From Burkholderiaceae bacterium (GTDB lineage Bacteria > Pseudomonadota > Gammaproteobacteria > Burkholderiales > Burkholderiaceae), in assembly GCA_947448415.1 (NCBI GenBank), contig CANFMT010000001.1:124001-188000 (forward strand): 64,000 nucleotides of DNA. The letters run 5' to 3'. The translations under genes were made by a program, and so were the position numbers. The notes under the pieces are model-generated. The model ran no database searches. It worked only from the letters and a program-made list of their open reading frames with translations, and was not told where the DNA came from. Below, in pieces: positions 19,417 to 27,300 of the stretch; positions within the stretch are counted from its first letter, which is position 1; every line of letters begins with the position of its first letter.

Positions 19417-20214
19417 CTATGACCCCAAAAGATCTAACTCTTGCGCAGAAAATCCTGCTTGTTTGCGAGCTTCAATATTAAACGGCCCTTTTAAAATAGG
19501 CGCACGGTATTTAACTGCCAATTCACTGTATGCGGAGATTGGAGAAAGCTTATCTTTAGCGCATAGAAAATTGAACCAACGATTACCAATCAGAACATGA
19601 CCAATTTCATCATTCAGAATAATCTCCAATATCTCAACCGCTCTAGTCTCTTTAATTTGCTTAAATCGATCACGAATCATTGGAACTGCATCTAGACCCC
19701 TGGCTTCCATTGTTCTGGGTACCAGCGCCATTCTGGCAATGACTGACTCGGTTGTTCTCTCAACCATCTCCCACAAGCTATTATGCGCAGGAAAATCTCC
19801 ATAGGTAAAGCCAAGTGACTGCATATGCTCATTCACTAAACTAAAGTGATACGCCTCCTCTTTGGCAACTTTCAACCAGTCTTCATAATATTCTTTGGGC
19901 ATGTCTGAGAAGCGCCAGATAGCATCCAATGCAAGATTCATAGCATTAAATTCAATATGAGCCAGTGAGTGCAATAAACCAACCCTACCTTCAAGGGTGT
20001 CCATTCGTCGCTTAGGAACAAGCTTAGGCAATACTAACTCGGGCTTAAGTGGCCGCCCTGGCAGCGTCATATGCTGACAATCAATCTTACTCGCAGCATT
20101 TAGAGCAACGCGTATTTCTTGATACTCGTCATACAAGTGAAATAGTTGACTTACTTTAGCTTCTGGATCAGTATTTGCCAGAATTGAGAGGGAAGTTTCT
20201 CGTAACTCAAGCAT
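19417..20214 (-). CDS. DUF455 ferritin-like domain protein
   Basis: The 265-residue helical protein resembles DUF455 and, more distantly, MiaE-type di-iron hydroxylases. Candidate metal ligands are in AHIEFNAMNLALDAIWRF near residue 88, DWLKVAKEEAYHFSLVNEHM near 118, and ILNDEIGHVLIGNRWF near 203 (ExxH pattern repeated). The reaction is unknown. No Shine-Dalgarno precedes the ATG; a nested inverted repeat ends six bases upstream. Confidence 0.85.
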   Translation of the reverse strand: MLELRETSLSILANTDPEAKVSQLFHLYDEYQEIRVALNAASKIDCQHMTLPGRPLKPELVLPKLVPKRRMDTLEGRVGLLHSLAHIEFNAMNLALDAIWRFSDMPKEYYEDWLKVAKEEAYHFSLVNEHMQSLGFTYGDFPAHNSLWEMVERTTESVIARMALVPRTMEARGLDAVPMIRDRFKQIKETRAVEILEIILNDEIGHVLIGNRWFNFLCAKDKLSPISAYSELAVKYRAPILKGPFNIEARKQAGFSAQELDLLGS

Positions 20215-20220
20215 GAGTCA

Positions 20221-20278
20221 TGGCAGACATAAACACCGATTACTACTGAATAGTATTTTCATCAAGAATTGTCTGCCA
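20221..20278. promoter_or_regulatory. Nested inverted repeat upstream of the DUF455 gene
   Basis: A perfect 9-bp inverted repeat (TGGCAGACA at 20221-20229, TGTCTGCCA at 20270-20278) encloses a second 5-bp hairpin (TACTA/TAGTA, 20241-20255). It occupies most of the spacer before the DUF455 start. It could be an operator or an RNA structure in the leader. Confidence 0.45.
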
Positions 20279-20331
20279 ATTGGAAAATTTAACTATAAAG
20301 CATAAAGACAACCATCGTCATTATTTGGCGC

Positions 20332-20724
20332 TTAAATTAACTCAGAAATTTCAATTAAGTTTTGATCTGGATCCCGAACATACACTGAGTTTATTTTTTG
20401 CATGGCACCAGTCCGAATCACTGGTCCCTCAATAATTGGCCATTTCTCTGCAGCAAGCTTTTCGATCACCTTTGCTAATGGGCGATCAGCAATAAAGCAA
20501 AGGTCTAATGATCCTGGCATAGGGATATCTGCCTTAGGCTCAAACTCTTTACCCTTGATATGCAGGTTAATTTTCTGATTGCCAAACTTAAAAGCCTTGC
20601 GTTCAACAGGTGGAGCTCCGCCGATAAAAGACTCCAACTTCATACCGAGTACACGGGTATAAAAATCTACGCATTCAGCCTCTTTGGCGGTAGTAAGCAC
20701 TAAGTGATCCAGATGGTCAATCAT
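20332..20724 (-). CDS. VOC-family (glyoxalase/dioxygenase fold) protein
   Basis: The 130-residue protein has the glyoxalase fold start MIDHLDHLVLTTAKEAECVDFYTRVLGMKLESF and ends YVRDPDQNLIEISELI. These give candidate metal ligands His-6 or His-69 (INLHIKG) and the terminal Glu. It resembles virulence-type glyoxalases of unknown substrate. It lies 21 bases downstream of the lyase gene, so it probably belongs to the CoA-transferase/lyase unit. Confidence 0.88.
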   Translation of the reverse strand: MIDHLDHLVLTTAKEAECVDFYTRVLGMKLESFIGGAPPVERKAFKFGNQKINLHIKGKEFEPKADIPMPGSLDLCFIADRPLAKVIEKLAAEKWPIIEGPVIRTGAMQKINSVYVRDPDQNLIEISELI

Positions 20725-20745
20725 GATTATCTCTTTACATAGAAT

Positions 20746-21681
20746 TTACTGAGCACGGCGTAATTCATTCACATAACTAGGTTCAGGATGCAATGTATAG
20801 GTGCTGCCAGCTTTTGCTACTTGGCCCGGGACTTCATGGCCTACGATCTGCGGCAACTCTTTAGCCAATTGCAATAACTTAGGAATATTCATCCCAGTGT
20901 CATAACCCATTGCATCAAGCATGTGAATCGCATCTTCACTCGATACATTGCCACTTGCCCCAGGTGCATATGGGCAGCCCCCTAAGCCACCCAGGGAACC
21001 ATCAAATCGCACAATCCCCGATTGAACGGCTGCTAGAGCATTGGCCAAGCCCATACCTCTGGTATTGTGAAAATGCATCGTGAGTTGTAAATTTGGAAAG
21101 CGTTTTTGTAATGCCTCGCTCATCTTGCTTACTTGGCCTGGATTTGCCATGCCCGTCGTATCGCAAATGGTTAGACCTCGCACTCCCAAGTCTGCAAAGC
21201 GCTGAGCAAATCCTTCAACCACTAATTGAGGAACTTCACCTTCCATGGGGCAGCCAAAGGAAGTTGAGAGCGAAACATTGATTGGTGTTCTGCCATTTAC
21301 ATATTGAATGACCTCTGCCAACCCTGCAAAACTCTTTTCTCTACCCATCCTCAGGTTTGCTAGGTTATGGGTTTCAGAGGTAGACATCACCAAATTAAAT
21401 TCATCAGCCTTTGATTCAAGGGCTCTCTCTGCACCCCTTAGATTAGGTACCAATACTGTGTACTCAACTTCTGGGACTCGTTTAATCCGTCCCATTACCT
21501 CTTCTGCATCTCTAAGCATTGGAATCGCTTTAGGCGAAGTAAATGAGGTCACCTCAATCTTGGCAAAGCCACAGCTACTTAGCTCGTCAACTAATTTCAC
21601 CTTATCGTCAGTGGGAATGAAATTGGGCTCAATCTGAAATCCGTCTCTTGTTACTACGTCATTAAAATAAATTCTTGTCAT
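20746..21681 (-). CDS. Hydroxymethylglutaryl-CoA lyase family protein
   Basis: The start is placed at MTRIYFNDVVTRDGFQIE (311 residues), because the 13 residues before it lack conserved character. The TIM-barrel motifs are RDGFQIE (metal and catalytic Arg-Asp), MHFHNTRGMGLANALAA (metal histidines near 194) and the active-site loop GGLGGCPYAPGASGNVSSED near 225 with the lyase cysteine. With an adjacent CaiB-type CoA-transferase, the substrate could be HMG-CoA or a related acyl-CoA such as citramalyl-CoA; the sequence alone does not decide. Confidence 0.9.
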   Translation of the reverse strand: MTRIYFNDVVTRDGFQIEPNFIPTDDKVKLVDELSSCGFAKIEVTSFTSPKAIPMLRDAEEVMGRIKRVPEVEYTVLVPNLRGAERALESKADEFNLVMSTSETHNLANLRMGREKSFAGLAEVIQYVNGRTPINVSLSTSFGCPMEGEVPQLVVEGFAQRFADLGVRGLTICDTTGMANPGQVSKMSEALQKRFPNLQLTMHFHNTRGMGLANALAAVQSGIVRFDGSLGGLGGCPYAPGASGNVSSEDAIHMLDAMGYDTGMNIPKLLQLAKELPQIVGHEVPGQVAKAGSTYTLHPEPSYVNELRRAQ

Positions 21682-21694
21682 AGATTTCTTCTCA

Positions 21695-22891
21695 TTAAGC
21701 TTTAGTAAATGCAACGCCACGCTCTTTTAGAGACTTCACTTGATCATCGCTCAAGCCAATACTTTTGAGTATTTCATCAGTGTTCTCACCAATCTCTGGG
21801 GCTAGCGTTTTAATAGATCCTGGCGTACGAGATAGTTTTGGAATAACCCCGGGTACATCCAATTTAGAACCATCTTGCATCTGTATGGTTTGAATATTTC
21901 CACGCGCCTTGTAATGAGGGTCATTAGCAATATCCGCTACGGTATAGATCCGGCCTGCTGGTACTGCAACAGAATCTAGAAGTTCTAAAGCTTTATCAGT
22001 ATTTACTGTTTTAGCCCATTGACCAATTGCGTTATCGAGCTCAATCACACGTTTAACGCGCCCCTCGTTATTTGCAAGTTCAGGATCGTTACCCAAATCA
22101 TCACGCCCGATGACTGTCATGAGACGCTTAAAAATACTATCTCCATTTCCAGCAACCAATACATAACCCCCATCACCACAAAGATATGCATTAGTGGGAG
22201 CAATCCCTGGCAAGGCACTTCCTGCGGCTTGTCGGACCTCGCCAAAGGCGCTGTACTCAGGAAGCAGGCTTTCCATGCAGTTAAACACCGCTTCGTACAA
22301 TGCAATATCAATCACTTGCCCTTTTCCACTGCGATGACGCTCTTGTAGCGCTAATAAAATACCAATCACACCATGTAAAGATGCCAGGGTATCGCCAATA
22401 CTGATGCCAACACGAACAGGTACCCTTCCTGGTTCAGCAGTGAGATGACGCAATCCACCCATCGCTTCAGCAACAACACCAAATCCTGGTTTATCGCGAT
22501 AAGGGCCGGTTTGACCATAGCCACTAATTCGAAGAACAATTAATTTGGGATTGAGTTTAAGCAACTCTTGCGGATCAAGCCCCCACCCTTCTAATGTGCC
22601 AGGACGAAAGTTTTCAATTAAAACATCCGTCTCTTTAATTAAAGTTCTGACAATATCTTGAGCCTCTGCCTGCCTCAAATCCAACGAGAGAGATTTCTTA
22701 TTGCGTGACTGAACTTGCCACCACACTGAAGTTCCATCTTTTAATAAGCGCCACTTACGTAAAGCATCACCTACTTTAGGGGGTTCAATCTTAATCACAT
22801 CAGCTCCAAAATCTGCCAATGTTTTCGCTGCAAATGGACCTGCAATGAGCTGTCCCATTTCCACAACTTTTAACCTTGATAACGGCTCCAT
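21695..22891 (-). CDS. CaiB/BaiF family CoA-transferase
   Basis: The start is set at MEPLSRLKVVEMGQLIAGP (398 residues), the usual family N-terminus; 14 further upstream residues are unlikely to be translated. Class III CoA-transferase marks include FGADVIKIEPPKVGDALR, VDVLIENFRPGTLEGWG-type sequence near 95, and VRVGISIGDTLASLHGVIGIL with the catalytic Asp near 167. It is followed after 13 bases by the lyase. Together they could activate and split a branched dicarboxylic acid. Confidence 0.92.
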   Translation of the reverse strand: MEPLSRLKVVEMGQLIAGPFAAKTLADFGADVIKIEPPKVGDALRKWRLLKDGTSVWWQVQSRNKKSLSLDLRQAEAQDIVRTLIKETDVLIENFRPGTLEGWGLDPQELLKLNPKLIVLRISGYGQTGPYRDKPGFGVVAEAMGGLRHLTAEPGRVPVRVGISIGDTLASLHGVIGILLALQERHRSGKGQVIDIALYEAVFNCMESLLPEYSAFGEVRQAAGSALPGIAPTNAYLCGDGGYVLVAGNGDSIFKRLMTVIGRDDLGNDPELANNEGRVKRVIELDNAIGQWAKTVNTDKALELLDSVAVPAGRIYTVADIANDPHYKARGNIQTIQMQDGSKLDVPGVIPKLSRTPGSIKTLAPEIGENTDEILKSIGLSDDQVKSLKERGVAFTKA

Positions 22892-22967
22892 AACTTTCCC
22901 AAAAATAATGTTTTTAGCAAAGTTACACGCCAATATTGGACTTGAAAATTGCTAATTATTGAGCCAT

Positions 22968-22986
22968 CCTTCTCATTTTGCGAAGG
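22968..22986. promoter_or_regulatory. LysR-type operator candidate (CCTTC-N9-GAAGG)
   Basis: The inverted repeat CCTTC-N9-GAAGG lies midway in the 113-base spacer between the CoA-transferase and the divergent LysR gene. It contains a T-N11-A core (T at 22971, A at 22983), the usual shape of a LysR binding site. Confidence 0.5.
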
Positions 22987-23004
22987 TATAGGTAAAATTA
23001 CCCC

Positions 23005-23907
23005 ATGAACACCCAGCTAAACCCCGCCAGGGTTGACTTTGTTACCCTGAAGCTCTTCTGTGCCATTGTGCAATCTGGCAGCATTACAAAGGGGGCAAGC
23101 ATCTGCAACTTAGCTCTGTCGGCTGCCAGTAGGCGGATTTCAGAGTTTGAGGAAACAGTCGGGATGGCGCTATTAGATCGATCTGTTAAAGGCGTAACAC
23201 TCACCCCTGCTGGTCATGCAGTCATGCAGCATGCATTAAGGCTGTTTCAAGGCTTTGAGCAATTGAGCAATGAACTAGTCGAATACTCCAAAGGCATAAA
23301 AGGGCATGTCAGGCTCTGGGCCAATATGTCTGCCCTGACAGAATTTCTGCCTTCAGCATTAGCAAGCTTTTTAAAGGCTCACCCCAAAATCCAAGTGGAA
23401 GTGGAAGAGCAACTCAGCGGGGATATCGTCAGAGCCATCCTAGATGGCATTGCAGATATTGGTGTGTTTGCAGAAGGGCCCGTGACAACAGGATTAGATA
23501 CTAGAGTGATGGGTAGAGATCAGCTGGTCATTGCATGCAGCAAAACTCATCCGCTAGGCAATAGAAAAAATATTTCTTTTGAGGAATGTCTTGAATATGA
23601 TTTTGTAGGTCTTAATAGGGGCAGCTCACTACTTGAGCTTACTTCGAGAAATGCTGAGAAGCTTGGAAAACAAATGCGTTTACGAATTCAAGTGAGAAGC
23701 TATGATGCCATGTGCCAAATGATCGGGGTCAACTTAGGTATCGGTGTATTACCACTGCAAGCATGTGAAGGCCAAATTAAAGCTATGGGTCTTCAGGCAA
23801 TTCAGCTGAATGATTCTTGGGCAAAACGCAATTTATTACTTGCCACTAAATCGAATATCTCCCAATCGCCCGCTGCTACTCTATTAAGTCGGCACTTGCT
23901 GGGGTAA
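23005..23907 (+). CDS. LysR-family transcriptional regulator
   Basis: The 300-residue protein has the LysR winged helix at about residues 12-70 (FVTLKLFCAIVQSGSITKGAS...ASRRISEFEETVGMALLDRS) and a type-2 periplasmic-fold effector domain (IQVEVEEQLSGDIVRAILDGIADIGVF). It is divergent from the CoA-transferase/lyase/VOC unit and is its likely regulator. A TAAAAT box lies six bases before the ATG with no Shine-Dalgarno, suggesting a leaderless mRNA. Confidence 0.92.
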   Translation: MNTQLNPARVDFVTLKLFCAIVQSGSITKGASICNLALSAASRRISEFEETVGMALLDRSVKGVTLTPAGHAVMQHALRLFQGFEQLSNELVEYSKGIKGHVRLWANMSALTEFLPSALASFLKAHPKIQVEVEEQLSGDIVRAILDGIADIGVFAEGPVTTGLDTRVMGRDQLVIACSKTHPLGNRKNISFEECLEYDFVGLNRGSSLLELTSRNAEKLGKQMRLRIQVRSYDAMCQMIGVNLGIGVLPLQACEGQIKAMGLQAIQLNDSWAKRNLLLATKSNISQSPAATLLSRHLLG

Positions 23908-23942
23908 TAGCACTCAGGATGGGCAATCAATAAAAGATTGTC

Positions 23943-24377
23943 TTAGTCCCCCCAGACAACATACGGGGACCAGATGGTTGGGGGAGTTACCCACGTACAA
24001 AAGGTCTGATTGCCACGGAGGGCACAAGTAACACCATTACTGTAAGTTGCTATATTTTCACTGATTGTGGCCGTAACACCATTACTATAACTAGTCATAT
24101 TCCCATTGCGGGTTGCGATCACGCCATTACTGTAAGTGGTTATGTTCCCATTACGAGTTGCGGTCAAACCGTCGCTGTATGTGGTGATACTCCCATTACT
24201 GGTTGACGTTATTCCATTACTATAATTCACAACAGTCCCATTACGAGAACCTACAACACCATTATTGCAACTCACGGTATTGCACTCAGGAGTTCCTGAC
24301 CACTGGGCATGAATACTAGAAGCCATCATCAAAAGCAAGACTATCAGCAGATTTTTGATCATTACCTTCAACCCCAT
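23943..24377 (-). CDS. Exported protein built from 15-residue tandem repeats
   Basis: The 144-residue protein has a signal peptide (cut after SSIHA, residue 24), then two Cys (32, 37). Six 15-residue repeats follow (residues 37-126) with consensus YSNGVTATRNGNITT; the first and last copies are degraded. The tail (CTWVTPPTIWSPYVVWGD) is aromatic. The regular Tyr/Gly/Asn/Thr pattern suggests a beta solenoid or adhesin-like stack. ATG 24377 and ATG 24362 are both possible starts. It is last of a minus-strand row of exported proteins. No known family recognised. Confidence 0.75.
   Translation of the reverse strand: MGLKVMIKNLLIVLLLMMASSIHAQWSGTPECNTVSCNNGVVGSRNGTVVNYSNGITSTSNGSITTYSDGLTATRNGNITTYSNGVIATRNGNMTSYSNGVTATISENIATYSNGVTCALRGNQTFCTWVTPPTIWSPYVVWGD
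24000..24269 (-). repeat. Six 45-bp coding repeats
   Basis: The bases encode residues 37-126 of the exported repeat protein. Units diverge at the DNA level more than in protein pattern, so this is an old expansion kept in frame rather than a fresh slippage tract. Confidence 0.8.
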
Positions 24378-24389
24378 ATATAGATATTT

Positions 24390-25127
24390 CTAATCTTGGC
24401 GTTGATACGAATTAGATAAACTATCTTGCAAAACATAGGCAATTCCGCTGGCAACTAAATTGAGATCCTCTGTGAGTACCCTGCTGCGATAAGCCCAACC
24501 CTGAGGTAATTTCAGCTGCTGCCCCAAGGTTGGCAGGTCTACGATTGAAAGCCTAGTGTTCACTATCTGCGCATAAGACTGCATGACATACCGCTCGCCA
24601 GAAGGTGAGATGAGCTCATAAACCGGGGAACCGGCTTTGTAAATCCATTTGGTTGTTCTGGTCACGGGTATTGCGTGATAAGCACTCATACCCAATAGTA
24701 GCCTTACTTGCTCTAAAAAACCTACATGAATGGTGGCTCGCAAATTCATTTCAATGCCGCCAAAATTTTCTTTTTCATGATTCACCGTGCTGCCAGCAGC
24801 CTCGATACCATCAATGGTCCAATATCGAGGTCCATTAAGTTTTACAAAAGAGGCTGGATGAGCATCGGTAATGGTTTTATTGGTAATTAATCTCCAAGAG
24901 TCTTCGGGGCATTCGTTTAACCCCTCGGTACTAAATACCTTCACCTTTAAGCTCAGAAAGGATCGTTCGCCATAAAGAACTTCACAGTAGCGCTTATTAC
25001 GTAAATGACTAACACTAACCAAATAAGGTCCTGACTTCTCCACGGAAACTACTGGAGCCTCTGCATAAACAGGGGCCGCAAAAGACAGCATGAAAGAAAT
25101 AAGGAGTAGATAAATTTTATTGATCAT
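24390..25127 (-). CDS. Exported protein of unknown function
   Basis: The start is placed at MINKIYLLLISFMLSFAAPVYA (245 residues) because this is a clean signal peptide; the 24 upstream residues overlap the preceding gene and look untranslated. The mature part is beta-rich with two Cys. It ends in a conserved-looking segment: YELISPSGERYVMQSYAQIV, then LKLPQGWAYRSRVLTEDL and AYVLQDSLSNSYQR. I recall similar tails in uncharacterised proteobacterial exported proteins but can name no family. A TATGAT box lies six bases upstream of the ATG. Confidence 0.7.
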   Translation of the reverse strand: MINKIYLLLISFMLSFAAPVYAEAPVVSVEKSGPYLVSVSHLRNKRYCEVLYGERSFLSLKVKVFSTEGLNECPEDSWRLITNKTITDAHPASFVKLNGPRYWTIDGIEAAGSTVNHEKENFGGIEMNLRATIHVGFLEQVRLLLGMSAYHAIPVTRTTKWIYKAGSPVYELISPSGERYVMQSYAQIVNTRLSIVDLPTLGQQLKLPQGWAYRSRVLTEDLNLVASGIAYVLQDSLSNSYQRQD

Positions 25128-25140
25128 TGAGTAATCATAT

Positions 25141-25479
25141 TTATTGAGCGGCCCTGCCACCAGGCCTATAACGATCCATGACTTGATCAAGACTGTCATT
25201 AGTGATGCTAGGATTAGCCTTTTGTAAGCAGCTTAATAAAACTGCTTTGTTAGCATGCTTCTGATTACCCTCTGGCAATGATCCACGAGGCGCTGGATTG
25301 ACATTGCTAAAGCAAGCCCTAAATTGATCTGGTGTTACGCCTAGATCTTTGCTAATTGAATTTACAGGTCTATGCGAGTCATCACGCAGAACACCAGCTG
25401 CAGTCAGGGGAGATTGAGCGATCGCTAGACTATTAGCAGATGCAATCAAGATGAGTCCAATAGTTAGATTTAATTTCAT
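25141..25479 (-). CDS. Small exported protein of unknown function
   Basis: The 112-residue product has a signal peptide (MKLNLTIGLILIASANSLAIAQ, cut near residue 22). The mature domain of about 90 residues contains VTPDQFRACFSNVNPAP near 50 and ANKAVLLSCLQKANPSITNDSLDQVMDRYRPGG near 77. The helical pattern with two cysteines resembles small periplasmic proteins with DUF-type helices, but no family is recognised. It lies between the Cys-rich triplet and the 24390 gene. Confidence 0.68.
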   Translation of the reverse strand: MKLNLTIGLILIASANSLAIAQSPLTAAGVLRDDSHRPVNSISKDLGVTPDQFRACFSNVNPAPRGSLPEGNQKHANKAVLLSCLQKANPSITNDSLDQVMDRYRPGGRAAQ

Positions 25480-25559
25480 AGCGGTAATGAATGCTCGTAT
25501 TTTTATAATCTTACTAACAAGTGGAGGTGTTCCATTGAATTAATGTTGATTTGTTCATA

Positions 25560-25588
25560 ATACAAAGCCACCCGAAGGTGGCCTTTAT
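25560..25588 (-). terminator. Intrinsic terminator with UUCG loop after the Cys-rich triplet
   Basis: On the minus strand the stem GCCACC-TTCG-GGTGGC (25567-25582) forms a 6-bp G/C-rich hairpin closed by a UUCG tetraloop and followed by TTTGTATT. It lies 15 bases after the stop of the 25597 gene. The same 16 bases occur at 54293-54308. Confidence 0.85.
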
Positions 25589-25596
25589 TGAGCTTA

Positions 25597-26397
25597 CTAC
25601 TGACTAGGCACGGGCCCTGAAACGGGATACATAGAGCAGGCTGAAGATGGATTTGAGAAATATGCCCCTGCACTTGTCACGAAGGACTCATTTCCGCCTG
25701 CGGGATGGCCAATATAACCCTCGCCGATTGGACAGAAACAAGTAGCTGTTTTCACACCATTAGCAGTAGGTTTTGGATCAATTTTGCACAAATAGTTCCA
25801 GCAGTTAACACCCTTAGTTCCCGCTGGACAAACTTGACCGACCATTTGTTTAGATTCCCATTTGGCACTTTCTTGCGGCCAAACTTGTAACTCTAATTCA
25901 GCGTATGACCAGATAGTACCTTTTGATGGAGGCTGGCATGAGCCGTTCATATTGCCTTCATTAACTGCAGCGATACCGTGTAATGCAACTCCATTATCCA
26001 CTGCCATTTTTTTAGTGATGATGGGGCACTTGCAAGCTGCTTCGTCATACTCTCTGGTAGTTTTTCCACCGTCTTCTTTGACTTTAATTTTCTTACCAGT
26101 TGGTTTGCAGGTAGAGGCTCCGCAGTATGCGAATTCACCATGACACTCTGTTAGACCCTCCTTACCGATACCCTTACTGGCTCGGGAGAGATAAATACTG
26201 GAGCTGCTTTGATCATCGCGACGATCGATTTTTTTAGGATCAATTCTATCGCGCAGATCACGACTATTAGGATCGACTTGAGCAAGCAAATAAGAATCTG
26301 GGCTTGATTCAAGCGCTACAGCACTGGCAGACCATCCTAAAAAGGCAACGCAGGTAAAGCTTAGCAGGATTGCCGTAATAGATAGTGATCTCTTCAT
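25597..26397 (-). CDS. Secreted 12-cysteine protein, paralogue 1
   Basis: The product is 266 residues from the ATG at 26395-26397, which has GGAG six bases upstream; a TTG just before it is less likely. A signal peptide is followed by an Asp/Arg-rich linker (NSRDLRDRIDPKKIDRRDD). A cysteine-rich domain then begins at GLTECHGEFAYCGASTC and holds 12 cysteines (CHGEFAYCGASTC, CKC, NEGNMNGSC, VCP, NCWNYLC, CFC, AC). The same cysteines recur in the two upstream paralogues. No family recognised; probably disulfide-stabilised. Confidence 0.8.
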   Translation of the reverse strand: MKRSLSITAILLSFTCVAFLGWSASAVALESSPDSYLLAQVDPNSRDLRDRIDPKKIDRRDDQSSSSIYLSRASKGIGKEGLTECHGEFAYCGASTCKPTGKKIKVKEDGGKTTREYDEAACKCPIITKKMAVDNGVALHGIAAVNEGNMNGSCQPPSKGTIWSYAELELQVWPQESAKWESKQMVGQVCPAGTKGVNCWNYLCKIDPKPTANGVKTATCFCPIGEGYIGHPAGGNESFVTSAGAYFSNPSSACSMYPVSGPVPSQ

Positions 26398-26476
26398 CAA
26401 ATTCTCCGCATGATATTTCGTGTTGCGCTAGCAAAAATAAAAAATAAATCTATCTCATTTTTTAAAAATGAGTCTT

Positions 26477-27256
26477 TTACTGCAATAGTTGATCAGGGAA
26501 TCCAACTGGCAATTCCTTACACGCGGCAGCAGGATTATTCCAAGTGCTACCAGCATAGGTTACATAACCACGGTCGCCCTTTGATTTTTGACCAAATAGA
26601 CCTTCGCCGTATGGACAACGACAAGAAGCTGTTTTAACCCCATTGGTTTCTTTTGGATCAACTGTGCAGATATAACTCCAGCAATTTGAACCTTGAGCTG
26701 GACCCTTTGCTGAACAGTTCTGTGATGCGGCAGCTGTTGGTTGTGAAAAACTACCATTAGGCTGTTCCTGTGGATATGTTTTGATGGTTGTGGAGAAAAA
26801 AGACCAGATCTTACCGGTACCAGGTGAACGGCAAGAGCCTTCCATATTGCCCTCATTCAAGCCTGCAATACCCGCTAACGGAGAGTTGTTTTGACTGGCA
26901 ATATTGGAAGTAATAACAGGGCATTTACAAATTGCCTCGGGATATTGTTTGGTGGTTTTGCCACCATCTTCTTTAACCGTAATGGTTTTACCTGTGGGCT
27001 TACAAGTAGAAGATGCGCAAAGTGCAAACTCTCCAGCACATAAAGCAAATCCAGCCCCAGTAATACCTTTTGGATTGTTAGATTTACTAGCGTCATCGCT
27101 CTTATTGCGGTCGCTTGAAATAGACGATCTAGCATCACCATTAGAGCGGCTATCTACACGCTGCTCTACTCGATCACGCAAATTCGGATCAGATTGGGCC
27201 ATTGTTGCAAAACTTAAACTTGCAACGAATATTCCGAGGACTAGTTTCTTAAGCAT
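26477..27256 (-). CDS. Secreted 12-cysteine protein, paralogue 2
   Basis: This 259-residue protein has a signal peptide (cut near ATMAQ, residue 21), a charged Ser/Asp/Arg linker (about 22-65), then the domain starting GAGFALCAGEFALCASSTC. All 12 cysteines align with the neighbours: CKC, NEGNMEGSC, NC, NCWSYIC, CRC, AC. The middle (KTYPQEQPNGSFSQPTAAAS) is the most divergent part. AGGAG lies six bases before the ATG. Spacers of 79 and 44 bases separate it from its paralogues. Confidence 0.8.
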   Translation of the reverse strand: MLKKLVLGIFVASLSFATMAQSDPNLRDRVEQRVDSRSNGDARSSISSDRNKSDDASKSNNPKGITGAGFALCAGEFALCASSTCKPTGKTITVKEDGGKTTKQYPEAICKCPVITSNIASQNNSPLAGIAGLNEGNMEGSCRSPGTGKIWSFFSTTIKTYPQEQPNGSFSQPTAAASQNCSAKGPAQGSNCWSYICTVDPKETNGVKTASCRCPYGEGLFGQKSKGDRGYVTYAGSTWNNPAAACKELPVGFPDQLLQ

Positions 27257-27300
27257 CTCACGCTCCTATGTTTGTGCTACGCCAGCACAGGGCAAGCTGA

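Noticed and set aside
21682..21720. N-terminal extension of the lyase
   Set aside because: The extra 13 residues overlap the CoA-transferase end and lack conservation; the next ATG fits the family start.
24000..24269. Periodic repeats that could suggest a CRISPR array
   Set aside because: The 45-bp period is fully coding, units are diverged and there are no unique spacers or cas genes.
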